A DNA stretch of 64,000 nucleotides. Source: Actinoplanes italicus (GTDB lineage: Bacteria; Actinomycetota; Actinomycetes; Mycobacteriales; Micromonosporaceae). The translations under genes were made by a program, and so were the position numbers. Location: NCBI RefSeq assembly GCF_003001815.1, contig NZ_PVMZ01000037.1, positions 1-64,000 on the forward strand, in the 5' to 3' direction. Numbering within the stretch: the stretch's first letter is position 1; every line of letters begins with the position of its first letter. The notes beneath the pieces were generated by a model, which worked only from the letters and a program-made list of their open reading frames with translations, searched no databases and was not told the DNA's origin. Shown piece after piece: positions 34,569 through 42,699 of this stretch.

Positions 34569-36188
34569 TCAAGGGCCGGGCCGGGTAAGGGCTGACAGGC
34601 GGGCGGCGGCCGACGGCGTACCGGCGTGCATCTCGGCGCGCAGCGCCTCGAGTTCGCGGTGCCGGGCCAGCCCGTCGACCAGATGACGGGCCGCGCCGGG
34701 AAACCCGGCGTCGGAACGTTCCCGCAGCTCAGCCCAATGGCCGAGGGCTGCCAGCGTGGCATTGACCTGTTCGTCGGCGCCGCCCTGGCCGTCCCGGACC
34801 ATCGCGGCGGCCAGGGCACGTTGACATTCCTGGTTCAGGTAGACCCGCAGCCGCTCCGCGGGTGGAAGCCGGGCGTGCAGCTGCCGCGCCGTCTCCGGGC
34901 GGCCCCGGCGGGTGGCGCTGTCGGCCAGGTCGAGCGTGTCGCCCGGATGGTGCTCGATCAGGGCCTGCCACACCGCGTCCGGCAGCGGCTCGGCCCGCCG
35001 TAACCGGCGGGCGTGCTGGTGCAGGTAGTCGGCGGTCAGGAAGCCGGCCGTGACGCCCATCCCGGCACCCATCGGGGTGAGACAGGCGGAGGCGCCGCGC
35101 AGAGGGGTGGTGGCGTAGCCGAGAGCGCCGTCCAGCCAATCAGGTGCGGCCGCCGCCTGCTGCACCGGTGTCAGGTAGGCCGGTGCGGCGGCGGCCAGGA
35201 AGTCCAGGGTCAGCGGCGTGCGCGCGCCGACCCGCCGGGCGTCCAGCGCGGCTGTGACGATCGCCCGGCCGGCACACTGCCGTGGATCGGCGAGGTCCGG
35301 ATGCGTCCACCGCCGGATCAGTTCGGGTCCGGCCGCGAGCACCTGGGTGACGCCGGCGTCGGTGCTGTTCAACGCGATCCGCAGCCGCTGGTCGTCGGCG
35401 GCCAGCTCCTCCGCCCGGCGGCGTTCGGCGGGGCTGAAGACGGCCGGCACGTCGATGACATGGGCCAGACCCAGAAGTTCCCGCTGCTCGGCGTACGGGT
35501 CGGGCTGCCCCGGGATGCGCGGCGCGATCCGGCAGTCGTACTCATCCGGCCACAGTGTCCCGACCGCGATCGCCCCGGCCGCCAGGGCCGAGCGCATCCG
35601 CCCGGCCGGCACCGGGCATCGCTGGAGCTCGTCGAGCCACAGCACGGTCCGCGGCCCCGGCGTGCCGTCGCCGTCGCCGTGCGACAGCCACCAGTCCGGC
35701 AGGGTCTCCCGTACCGCCTCGAACAGCGCCCGCGTCTTCCCGGTCGACGAGCCCCCGCGCAACAGGACGAATCCGCCCGGCCTCAACATCTCCCGAAGAC
35801 CGAGATCAAAGTCTCTCTCGATGTACGCCGGAAGCTCGTTCCCGCTCTCCGCGGTCTGGATCGAGGGGTGCACACCGAACCGCCGGGCCACCGCCGTCCG
35901 TACCCGGACCGCTCCCACCGGACGATGCAGATGCGCCGCGGCGGCCCGGTCCTGCGCCGCGAGCCACGGCAGTTGCGCCACCTCGTCGAGCCCGCAGGCA
36001 GTCAGGAACGCCACGACCGTCGCCCGGACCGGCACGGTCCTACCGGTGAGCAGATCGCCGATGGTGCTCTTCGGCAACGCCCGATGCGCCTTGTTCAGCG
36101 CTTTGTACGAGAGGCCGCCGCGCAACGCGTTCAACGCCGTCACCAGCTGTTCGGGAGAGTGCACGTGGTCGGGGTCCGGAGCGGGCAC
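34569..36188 (-). CDS. HTH-domain STAND-like ATPase regulator
   Basis: About 539 residues from a GTG at 36188; the frame is open to 36575, but that part overlaps a divergent small ORF. Residues 14-52 form an XRE-like HTH (LVTALNALRGGLSYKALNKA, then STIGDLLTGRTVPVRATVVA). The ATPase has Walker A GGSSTGKT (about 145-152) and Walker B TVLWLDELQRC (about 181-191). The rest is helical. This is a recognised actinobacterial architecture of unclear function, either a transcription factor or a signalling ATPase. Confidence 0.7.
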   Translation of the reverse strand: MPAPDPDHVHSPEQLVTALNALRGGLSYKALNKAHRALPKSTIGDLLTGRTVPVRATVVAFLTACGLDEVAQLPWLAAQDRAAAAHLHRPVGAVRVRTAVARRFGVHPSIQTAESGNELPAYIERDFDLGLREMLRPGGFVLLRGGSSTGKTRALFEAVRETLPDWWLSHGDGDGTPGPRTVLWLDELQRCPVPAGRMRSALAAGAIAVGTLWPDEYDCRIAPRIPGQPDPYAEQRELLGLAHVIDVPAVFSPAERRRAEELAADDQRLRIALNSTDAGVTQVLAAGPELIRRWTHPDLADPRQCAGRAIVTAALDARRVGARTPLTLDFLAAAAPAYLTPVQQAAAAPDWLDGALGYATTPLRGASACLTPMGAGMGVTAGFLTADYLHQHARRLRRAEPLPDAVWQALIEHHPGDTLDLADSATRRGRPETARQLHARLPPAERLRVYLNQECQRALAAAMVRDGQGGADEQVNATLAALGHWAELRERSDAGFPGAARHLVDGLARHRELEALRAEMHAGTPSAAARLSALTRPGP

Positions 36189-36329
36189 CGGACCACGGTA
36201 GGGGTGCCCGCACTCCGCCCGGAATCCCCAGGCCACCGAATTCACCCGGTCCGGGCCGGTCCGGACCGGTGGCCGGACCGGGCAGCCGGCTGCAAACCTC
36301 GTGCCATCGACCTCCCGGAAGGACCCGGA

Positions 36330-36470
36330 ATGCACGACTACCTCGAGATCTGCACCGACCTCGTCTCGCTGGCGGCCGGCCTGTTGTCCCTGGCCATAAT
36401 CCGCCGCCCGGACAAACGGTCCCGGCCACGACGTCCCGCCCGGCGGCCTCGACGCGGGCCGAGGACCTGA
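36330..36470 (+). CDS. Tiny single-pass membrane protein, divergent from the HTH-ATPase
   Basis: 46 residues. The ATG at 36330 has GGAAGGA six bases upstream, one of the best ribosome sites in the region. The sequence is MHDYLEICTDLVSLAAGLLS, then LAIIRRPDK and an Arg/Pro-rich tail: one membrane helix with a strongly basic cytoplasmic end. Its start resembles the membrane motif of the NACHT and STAND-TPR proteins (YLE..TDLVSLAAG against FLDTGDKIASIVGA). Function unknown; a membrane-acting effector is a speculation. Confidence 0.55.
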   Translation: MHDYLEICTDLVSLAAGLLSLAIIRRPDKRSRPRRPARRPRRGPRT

Positions 36471-36630
36471 GCCCGGATCGTCCTTGGCCCGGCCACCGGC
36501 GAAACTGTCAGGACCCGGCCGCCTGGCGGGCGTGAAACGGCGCCGGGGCGGACGCCCTCCAGTGGCCGTGATCAACGCCGTTGGCGGCTGGTGACACTAC
36601 ATCGACGATCGCGCAGGGGCGCGGTCCGCC

Positions 36631-36690
36631 GGTTTCCTTCAGGTTGGCATCCGGTTGCCGATGCGGTGGCCCGTGACCGAACCACCCAAG
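36631..36690 (+). repeat. 60-bp direct repeat, copy 1 of 3
   Basis: Starts GGTTTCCTTCAGGTTGGC and covers the ribosome site and first codons of the small membrane protein at 36655. It differs from copy 2 (37067-37126) at three positions. Confidence 0.9.
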
Positions 36691-37044
36691 TTCTCCCTGC
36701 CCCGATGGTTGCCGCTCGTTGCTGCCACCGCCGTGGGCGTCGCTGGGATCGCCGCGGCCGCCGCTGTCGCCTGCCGCAGGCAGCCCGCCACCGTCGTCGA
36801 GGACGTGCCCGAACTGCCACCACCGGTTCCGGTGCCGCCCGTGGAGAGCAACAGACCGCCGCGGTCCCGTGGGATCGGGTTCATGATCGTGGCCGTCGTC
36901 GCCGCGGTGTGGGCGCTGGTGGTCATCTGCGATGACCTGAACGAGGTGGAGTGCGCGAGGGCCCGCAGCTCCTCCTACAGCGTGGGGTCCGGCCGGCCTC
37001 TCGGCGAAGTCCACAGTGTTTCCGGCGACTGTGCCGAGCGTTGA
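36655..37044 (+). CDS. Small membrane protein, paralog 1 of a tandem triplet
   Basis: 129 residues from a TTG at 36655 (an ATG two codons later also works). It begins LPMRWPVTEPPKFSLPRWLP, then a first membrane helix LVAATAVGVAGIAAAAAVAC, a Pro-rich linker (PELPPPVPVPP), and a second helix IGFMIVAVVAAVWALVVICD, ending in a short polar tail with two Cys. Family not recognised. The C-terminus differs from its two neighbours. Two helices and a proline linker suggest a wall- or membrane-associated role, but no function can be assigned. Confidence 0.65.
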   Translation: MPMRWPVTEPPKFSLPRWLPLVAATAVGVAGIAAAAAVACRRQPATVVEDVPELPPPVPVPPVESNRPPRSRGIGFMIVAVVAAVWALVVICDDLNEVECARARSSSYSVGSGRPLGEVHSVSGDCAER

Positions 37045-37066
37045 TCACCGGCCGGATGCCGGGGAT

Positions 37067-37126
37067 GGTTTCCTTCAGGTTGGCGTCCGGTTGCCGATGC
37101 GGTGGCCCGTGACCGAACCGTCCAAG
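37067..37126 (+). repeat. 60-bp direct repeat, copy 2 of 3
   Basis: Same sequence as copy 1 apart from three positions and as copy 3 (37537-37596) apart from one. It covers the translation start of the second paralog. Confidence 0.9.
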
Positions 37127-37519
37127 TTCCGCCTGGCCCGATGGGTGCCGTTGGCCGCGGCGGCCGCTGTGGGGGCCGCCGGCCTCGCGGCCGTGGCCGT
37201 GGCCCGCCGCCGCGAGCCGGCCGTTGCCGAGGCGCCGCTGACACCGTCACCGCCGCCACCGCGGCCGGGCACGGAGACACCAAGTCCCTTCCGTTTCCGG
37301 GCGATCGTCGTGGCGATGGCGCTCGGGGTACTCGCGGTGTGGACGTTCGCGATCCACACCAATGCCATGGCCGAGGTGGCCTGCGTGGAGGCCCGCGAGC
37401 ACGCCGACTCCTGGGACAACGGCTGGCAGACGGCCTATCGTTACGGCGGTGGCCTCAGCTCCACCATCGAGGCCACCGGCTCCTACGAGGCCGCCACCGC
37501 CTGCCCCTACCGTCGCTGA
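37091..37519 (+). CDS. Small membrane protein, paralog 2 of a tandem triplet
   Basis: About 142 residues from a TTG at 37091 (or the ATG at 37097), in the same position relative to its 60-bp repeat as paralogs 1 and 3. It has MRWPVTEPSKFRLARWVPLA, a first helix ending in basic AVARRREP, a linker rich in proline (TPSPPPPRPG), a second helix AIVVAMALGVLAVWTFAI, and the longest tail, including NGWQTAYRYGGGLSSTIEAT and two Cys (VACVEARE and TACPYRR). The two cysteines could form a disulfide outside the cell (inference). Confidence 0.65.
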   Translation: MPMRWPVTEPSKFRLARWVPLAAAAAVGAAGLAAVAVARRREPAVAEAPLTPSPPPPRPGTETPSPFRFRAIVVAMALGVLAVWTFAIHTNAMAEVACVEAREHADSWDNGWQTAYRYGGGLSSTIEATGSYEAATACPYRR

Positions 37520-37536
37520 GTGGGGTCTCCCGAAGT

Positions 37537-37596
37537 GGTTTCCTTCAGGTTGGCGTTCGGTTGCCGATGCGGTGGCCCGTGACCGAACCGTCCAAG
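37537..37596 (+). repeat. 60-bp direct repeat, copy 3 of 3
   Basis: One mismatch to copy 2. After base 37596 the sequences diverge. It covers the translation start of the third paralog. Confidence 0.9.
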
Positions 37597-38025
37597 CCCT
37601 CCCTGCCCCCATGGTTGCCGTTGGCTGCCGCCACCGCCGTGGGGGTCGCCGGTCTCGCGGCGGTGGCCGCCGTCGCCTGCCGCCGCAAGGTCGTCGAGGA
37701 GCCCGCACTCCCGCCGCCACCACCGGCGCCGGATTGTCCGCGTCTTATCGAGAGTCTCGTGGGCGTTCTGTCGGCCGAGAAGCCCGCCGCCTCGCGGCAG
37801 CCGCCGCCTCGAGTGGCGTCGCCGCTCGCGCCGGTGGACCCGAGTGCCCGGCGGACCTACGTGATCCTGCTGGTGATCGCCGCCGTCGTCGTCTGGGCAT
37901 GGGTGGTCGGGTACATCGTCCACGCGTCGGCCGGCCCCGCCTACGATCCCCGTCCCGCGTCGACCACCGACTTCGACCCCGGGTACTTAGGCGATCTTCG
38001 GGGCATCCCTGTGGACCGTAAGTGA
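37561..38025 (+). CDS. Small membrane protein, paralog 3 of a tandem triplet
   Basis: About 154 residues from a TTG at 37561 (or the ATG at 37567). It starts MRWPVTEPSKPSLPPWLPLA with the same first helix as paralog 1 (ATAVGVAGLAAVAAVACRRK). The linker is longer (about 65 residues, with PPPPPAPDCP and the charged segment LSAEKPAASRQPPP) than in the others. The second helix is YVILLVIAAVVVWAWVVGYI. The tail carries DFDPGYLGDLRGIPVDRK and no Cys pair. The family is not recognised. Confidence 0.65.
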   Translation: MPMRWPVTEPSKPSLPPWLPLAAATAVGVAGLAAVAAVACRRKVVEEPALPPPPPAPDCPRLIESLVGVLSAEKPAASRQPPPRVASPLAPVDPSARRTYVILLVIAAVVVWAWVVGYIVHASAGPAYDPRPASTTDFDPGYLGDLRGIPVDRK

Positions 38026-38060
38026 GCCAGGTTCGCGGTAGCCGTGACGGAAGCCTTCCA

Positions 38061-38735
38061 TCATTCACCAGTGGGCAGACGGGCGGGATCGACTCCGTCC
38101 ACGCCGGTCCAGAACCGCACAGGGTACGCCCATTCCTTCTTGTAGAACTGGCTGGGCATTCGCGTGTTTGCGTCGTCGAACGATACGAACTCTGTCGCAT
38201 AGCTCGGGTATCCGCCCGCGGGCAGGGCGCCGGCGTAGCCAAGAGCTTCGAGCAGAACTGTCCGCTCCAGCTTGTTCGACTTGAGTTTGCCGATCAGGGC
38301 TGCGTTCAGCTCCGTCAACTGTGCGGACTCGGGCAGCGACCGGATCGCGTCAACGATATCTTCCAGCACTGCGCGGCCCCGGTGGACATCGTGGTCATCG
38401 TCTGCTCCGTCGAACCGCTCCACCGCGGCGCTGGCCCACGGAAGATTTATCGGCCGCAACCAGAAGGCATCGCTGGCGAGGCACTCGGATGTGACAGCGT
38501 CTTCGCTCTCGCGCATACCGCACACCCCACAATTCGTGGGGTGGAAATGCTGCGACGGCACGAAGCCATGCTGGGGCAAGTGCCGCAGGAACGTTAGCCG
38601 CGGCCAAACACTCCGCCGACTCTGGTCCCTCGTAACCAGGCTCGCAAGCCACGCCTGCTCGATCGCGCGCCGGTCAGCGGCAGCGGCCACCGCGACCGCT
38701 GTTCGGACAAGGTCATCATGATCCACGCTCGCCAA
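38061..38735 (-). CDS. Hypothetical protein with CGVCG motif
   Basis: 224 residues from a TTG at 38735 (a GTG four codons in is an alternative). A pair of cysteines in NCGVCGMRESED could bind metal. Other stretches are LFLRHLPQHG-type (seen as LTFLRHLPQHGFVPSQHFHP), LVPINLPWASAAVERFDGAD-type (seen as LRPINLPWASAAVERFDGAD), KLERTVLLEALGYAGALPAG and MPSQFYKKEWAYPVRFWTGV. It is soluble and well composed, so probably real, but I do not recognise the family. Confidence 0.65.
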   Translation of the reverse strand: MASVDHDDLVRTAVAVAAAADRRAIEQAWLASLVTRDQSRRSVWPRLTFLRHLPQHGFVPSQHFHPTNCGVCGMRESEDAVTSECLASDAFWLRPINLPWASAAVERFDGADDDHDVHRGRAVLEDIVDAIRSLPESAQLTELNAALIGKLKSNKLERTVLLEALGYAGALPAGGYPSYATEFVSFDDANTRMPSQFYKKEWAYPVRFWTGVDGVDPARLPTGE

Positions 38736-38817
38736 TCTAGGCTACTCGGCTCAACGCGCGGGGCCTCATAGTCACGGGAGCCGCTACGGCCGTATCCGGC
38801 CAGAATTGCAGTAACCA

Positions 38818-39225
38818 TTGAGAGCGGAACCCGGGGTGTTCCCCGAGGTCTTCTCGTCGGCAGCCGATCCGATCCCGCCGGCTGGGCTGGCCCTGCTCGA
38901 GGGTGGCGCCGATCTGATGATCGTCGTGATCGTGGCGTACTCGGTCGTCAACTTCGTCATCCAGTCGATCATCCAGCCGAAGCTCGTGGCCGACGCCGTC
39001 AACATCTCCTTGTCGGTCACGTTCCTCTCCCTGGTCTTCTGGACGTTCGTCATCGGCCCCGTCGGCGCGATCCTCGCCGTTCCCCTGACTCTGCTGGGGA
39101 AGTCGCTGCTGTTCGACGTCGACCAGGACACGCGCTGGATGTCCGGCCTGCTCGAGGGCGGTTCCGCGCCGCCGGAGGTCGAACCCGAGACATCCCCCGG
39201 CGATGCCCCGGCTGCCGCGGGCTGA
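38818..39225 (+). pseudogene. AI-2E/PerM-family transporter, C-terminal fragment
   Basis: The frame holds ADLMIVVIVAYSVVNFVIQS, IIQPKLVADAVNISLSVTFL, SLVFWTFVIGPVGAILAVPL and TLLGKSLLFDVDQDTRWM, the last third of an AI-2E (YhhT/PerM) transporter. Full proteins are about 350-400 residues with eight helices; the first two thirds are missing and there is no start. The bases before about 38870 do not match the family. Confidence 0.75.
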
Positions 39226-39364
39226 CGGGTGATTGCGTGCTGCGGACCGCAACGGTCCTGGCCGTTGCGCTCGTGCCCGCTGGTGGTCATCCGGGCCGGA
39301 GGATGCCGAACCGGCCCGCGACGCCCAGGCTGTGCCGCAGAACCGAAGGGAAGGAAGGTGGCTG

Positions 39365-39808
39365 GTGATGTCGCTGAAACGGCGAGAGATCGAGATGGAA
39401 GTGGCCGCGCGCCGGGCGCTCGCAGCGCTGCTGGAGGCGGGACGGCACTCCCGTGACGGCCTGAACACGGCGGGCACACGGTTGAACCGGCGCGCTGTCG
39501 TGGTCGGAGCGGAGGGGCGCCGCCGGGGCGGTGCTGTGTGGCTGGCGCTTCGGGGCAGGACGTCACCACCGCGGCGGCCGGCCGGGATCGTCATCGCCGC
39601 TGTGGCAGGGGGTGTCGCAGCCTTGGGTGCACGTAGAGCGATCGTGGCCTGGCGTGCCGCTCACCCGGAGAGCGACGTGGCCGGAAGCGTGCGTCGCGTG
39701 CTGCACCTCGAGCAGCCGTCGCCGGCGCCCGATCCGGACGTCGCGACGGACACCATCGTGGCGGTGCCGTCCGGCCACGAGCCCGTCCGGCCGCCCGACA
39801 GTCAGTGA
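39365..39808 (+). CDS. Hypothetical protein with one membrane helix
   Basis: About 147 residues from a GTG at 39365, six bases after AGGAAGG; an ATG follows immediately. It starts with a charged helix (KRREIEMEVAARRALAALLE), has an Arg-rich middle, one weak membrane segment AGIVIAAVAGGVAALGA and an acidic, Pro-rich C-terminus. No family is recognised. The good ribosome site supports coding. Confidence 0.55.
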   Translation: MMSLKRREIEMEVAARRALAALLEAGRHSRDGLNTAGTRLNRRAVVVGAEGRRRGGAVWLALRGRTSPPRRPAGIVIAAVAGGVAALGARRAIVAWRAAHPESDVAGSVRRVLHLEQPSPAPDPDVATDTIVAVPSGHEPVRPPDSQ

Positions 39809-39924
39809 ACGCGCACCCCGTACCCAATGATGATCTTGGATTGAATTGACGGCGGGCCGAGGTGGCCGCAGATCACGGAGGCACCGGTTGCCGATCGCGG
39901 TGATCGTGCGGAGGAGGCGCAGAC

Positions 39925-40317
39925 ATGGCTGAGCGGATACCGCCGACGTGGCGCGACGGCCCCAGCCGGCAGGCGATCATCGATTTCGTACGCGGGGCGT
40001 GCGGCGAGGACGGATCGGCGGCGGTTCCCGTCGAGGAACGGGTCGCCGTGTTCGACAACGACGCCACCCTGTGGGGCGAGAAACCGATGCCGATCCAGGT
40101 CGACTTCATTCTCCGGCGGCTGGCCGAGATGGTGGCGGCGCAACCCGAGCTGAGTGATCGGCAGCGCGACAAACCGACGTTGAGGCTGCTCATACTGCAT
40201 GACGACGCCGGCCGCGAGTTCGCCTGCACGGCGGGTGCGGAAGAGGCGCTGAAACGCGCCGAGACCCATGGGTGGACCGTGGTCAGCGTCACCAACGACT
40301 GGACCACGGTCTTCTGA
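39925..40317 (+). pseudogene. HAD-family phosphatase with internal deletion
   Basis: The 130-residue frame joins the two ends of a longer HAD phosphatase. The start holds the catalytic DxD motif, VAVFDNDATLWGEKPMPIQ, and LDFILRRLAEM-type sequence. The end is LLILHDDAGREFACTAGAEE with GWTVVSVTNDWTTVF, the family C-terminus. The join lies at DRQRDKP. Members with both ends are, as I recall, about 270-280 residues, so roughly 150 residues including the lysine motif and cap are missing without a frameshift. Probably inactive, though it could still be translated. Confidence 0.7.
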
Positions 40318-40351
40318 CGGCGGCGATCCTCATCGCCCGACGGGAGGAAAC

Positions 40352-41638
40352 ATGGACGCCGCAGCCCTGGCCCTGGTGGCGCTGGTCGTATTCGGCTGGG
40401 GGCTGTTCTCGGTCCGGCTCGGCCGGGCGGATCTGAGCGCGCCCATCGTCTTCGTTTCGGTCGGGCTGTTTTTCGCTGAAGCCTCTCACGTCCTGGAGGT
40501 GGCGCCCTCACACGAGGCGGTCAAGGTTCTCGCCGAGCTCACCCTGGTGTGGGTGTTGTTCGCCGACGCTTCCCGGGTCGGCCTGCGGGAGCTTCGCGCC
40601 GACCTGGGCCTGTACACCCGGCTGCTCGCGATGGGGCTCCCACTCACCATCGTGGCGGGGACGCTGCTGGCCGCGTGGTTCTTCGACGGCCAGAGCGTAT
40701 GGCTGGTCCTGCTGATCGGAGCCGCGCTGGCGCCGACCGATGCGGCCCTGGGCGCCGCCGTGATGACCGATCCGAAGGTTCCGGAACGTGTGCGGCGTGT
40801 CCTGAATGTGGAGAGTGGCCTCAACGACGGCATCGCCACCCCGGTCGTGATGGTCGCGATCGCGGGTGCCGCGGCCGCGGAGAGCTCCTACGGCGCGGGC
40901 CTGGGCCCGGCCCTGATCGACCTGGCGATCGGTGTGGCGGACGGGGTCGTGATCGGGCTGGCGGGCGGCGCGGCGATGCGTCAGGCCCGGCGCCGGGGCT
41001 GGGCGTCGGAGGACTTCGCCGGGCCGGGTGTGCTGGCGCTCGCGGTGGTCGCGTACACGGCCACACTGTGGCTCGACGGCAACGGATTCGTCGCCGCGTT
41101 CGTGGCCGGGCTCGCGTTCGGCCATGCGGCCGGCCGGGGCGGAGTCAGGGAGGTCTTCTACGTCGAGCAGACCGCCGGGCTGGTGTCGTTGCTGACGTGG
41201 CTGCTGTTCGGTGCGGTCGCCGTCCCGCTGGTATTGGCCAATGCCGACTGGCAGATCGTCGTCTACGCGGTGCTGAGCCTCACCGTGGTGCGCATGGCAC
41301 CGGTGGCGCTGGTGCTGCTCGGAACGGGGTTGCCAATGCGGACCGTGGCGTTCATCGGCTGGTTCGGGCCCCGCGGCCTGGCTTCGATCATCTTCGCGTT
41401 GATCGCCCTGGAGGATCTGCACGAGGACGCCGATGCCGAGCGAGCGGTGGCGGTGATCGGCATGACCGTCCTGCTGAGCGTCTTCACTCACGGCCTGAGC
41501 GCGAAACCACTGGCGAACCGGTACGCCGCCACGCCCGCACCGGACGACCGGCCGCAACTCGAACTACCGGTCCGCGGCCTCCTGCACCGCCACCCGGCCG
41601 CTGCGAGGAAGCCTCCAGACGAGGAACACGACCGATGA
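40352..41638 (+). CDS. Na+/H+ (cation/proton) antiporter, CPA1 type
   Basis: 428 residues from the ATG at 40352, after GGGAGGAAAC. About 12 membrane helices; characteristic stretches are LIGAALAPTDAALGAAVMTD (the ion-binding helix with the adjacent PTD motif), VLNVESGLNDGIATPVVMVA (Glu-Ser-Gly-Leu-Asn-Asp signature) and FIGWFGPRGLASIIFALIAL. It exchanges Na+ or K+ for H+ across the cytoplasmic membrane. No regulatory TrkA-like domain follows. A LacI fragment starts directly behind it. Confidence 0.92.
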   Translation: MDAAALALVALVVFGWGLFSVRLGRADLSAPIVFVSVGLFFAEASHVLEVAPSHEAVKVLAELTLVWVLFADASRVGLRELRADLGLYTRLLAMGLPLTIVAGTLLAAWFFDGQSVWLVLLIGAALAPTDAALGAAVMTDPKVPERVRRVLNVESGLNDGIATPVVMVAIAGAAAAESSYGAGLGPALIDLAIGVADGVVIGLAGGAAMRQARRRGWASEDFAGPGVLALAVVAYTATLWLDGNGFVAAFVAGLAFGHAAGRGGVREVFYVEQTAGLVSLLTWLLFGAVAVPLVLANADWQIVVYAVLSLTVVRMAPVALVLLGTGLPMRTVAFIGWFGPRGLASIIFALIALEDLHEDADAERAVAVIGMTVLLSVFTHGLSAKPLANRYAATPAPDDRPQLELPVRGLLHRHPAAARKPPDEEHDR

Positions 41639-41649
41639 GCGCACCCCTG

Positions 41650-42302
41650 GGGCGGGAGCACCCGTCTCGTCGCCCGCGCACCTCGACCGCCTCGCCCGGA
41701 CCGTGCCGACCGTGGTCATCGGCCGGCACAGCCGCTCGTCGCGCTTCGACAGCGTCACCGACGACGACATCGCCGGAGCCGCCCTGGTCGTGGAGCACCT
41801 CGTCGAGCTGGGCCACCGCCGGATCGCGCACATCGAACACCACGAGACCGATCGGGTACGCCTCGCCGAGATGCCCAACGCGCAACGCGCCCACGGCTAT
41901 CGCGAGGCGATGACCGCCCACGGACTCGAAGCCGAGATGGACATCGTGTCGACCACCTACACCCAGGACGGCGGATACCTGGGCGCCAAACAACTGCTCG
42001 ACCGCCCCCGTCGGCCCACCGCGATCTTCGCCGGTGCCGACGTCGTCGCGCTCGGAGCGCTGGAGGCGATCGCCGAAGCGGGCTTGTCGGTGCCCGGCGA
42101 CATCTCCGTGGCCGGCTACGACAACAGCGCCCTCGCCGCGTTCGGCCCGATCTCCCTGACCAGCGTCGACCAGGACGGCCGGCAGATGGGCGCCAACGCC
42201 GCCCGCCTCCTGATCGACCGCATCGGCCAGCGCGACCGCCGTACCGCCCAGGTCAAGCTGTCACCCACCCTGGTCGTCCGGCGCACCACCGCAGCCATAT
42301 GA
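41650..42302 (+). pseudogene. LacI-family regulator lacking its DNA-binding domain
   Basis: The open frame holds LARTVPTVVIGRHSRSSRFD, the sugar-binding core GAALVVEHLVELGHRRIAHI, AIFAGADVVALGALEAIAEA, VPGDISVAGYDNSALAAFGP and the dimer region DGRQMGANAARLLIDRI with LSPTLVVRRTTA. This is the C-terminal two thirds of a LacI/GalR repressor. The N-terminal helix-turn-helix and hinge are missing; upstream bases belong to the antiporter. It could not bind an operator. Confidence 0.8.
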
Positions 42303-42640
42303 GCATCACGGTCGAGAACCGGTGGATCACGGTGGACTACCGGCTCGCGCCGATCATGGACTGGACGACCGGCGAACAGGCACCGGCCCAGCCCGGCGAG
42401 CGCTTGCACTACCCGGTCGCTTCTGAGGACCTCACCGCGGCTCTCTCCAAGGCAGCGGCGTGAGACATCCGCGTACCGGACTGGGCCATCGGTGGAGCCG
42501 GCGCCGGCGCCGAACTCGCCGCCGCGGGGCCGGACTCCTCATGATCCGCGAGGTCGGTGCCCGCCATGGCCACAACGCGATGGTCACCGCACCGGATGCG
42601 CTGACGGCCCTGCTCATCGAGGCGCTCGCTACCGGGTAGG
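42301..42640 (+). pseudogene. Alpha/beta hydrolase (fold-3 type) remnant
   Basis: The first frame gives ITVDYRLAP, the strand-loop motif of fold-3 hydrolases, and later YPVASEDLTAAL. After a stop the sequence continues in another frame as RVPDWAIGGAGAGAELAAAG, equivalent to the nucleophile region GGSAGG, but the serine is replaced. A third frame follows with LLMIREVGARHGHNAM. Two frameshifts make it inactive. The identity is fairly clear but only from short motifs. Confidence 0.5.
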
Positions 42641-42699
42641 CCGCCGACCGGGCGAGGCCATGACGTGCCGACCGTCCCGGAAGAGCCTCTCTGCCCGGT

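Noticed and set aside
35013..36470. A 485-residue plus-strand ORF
   Set aside because: It is antisense to the HTH-ATPase gene. Only its last 46 codons, with their own ribosome site, are reported.
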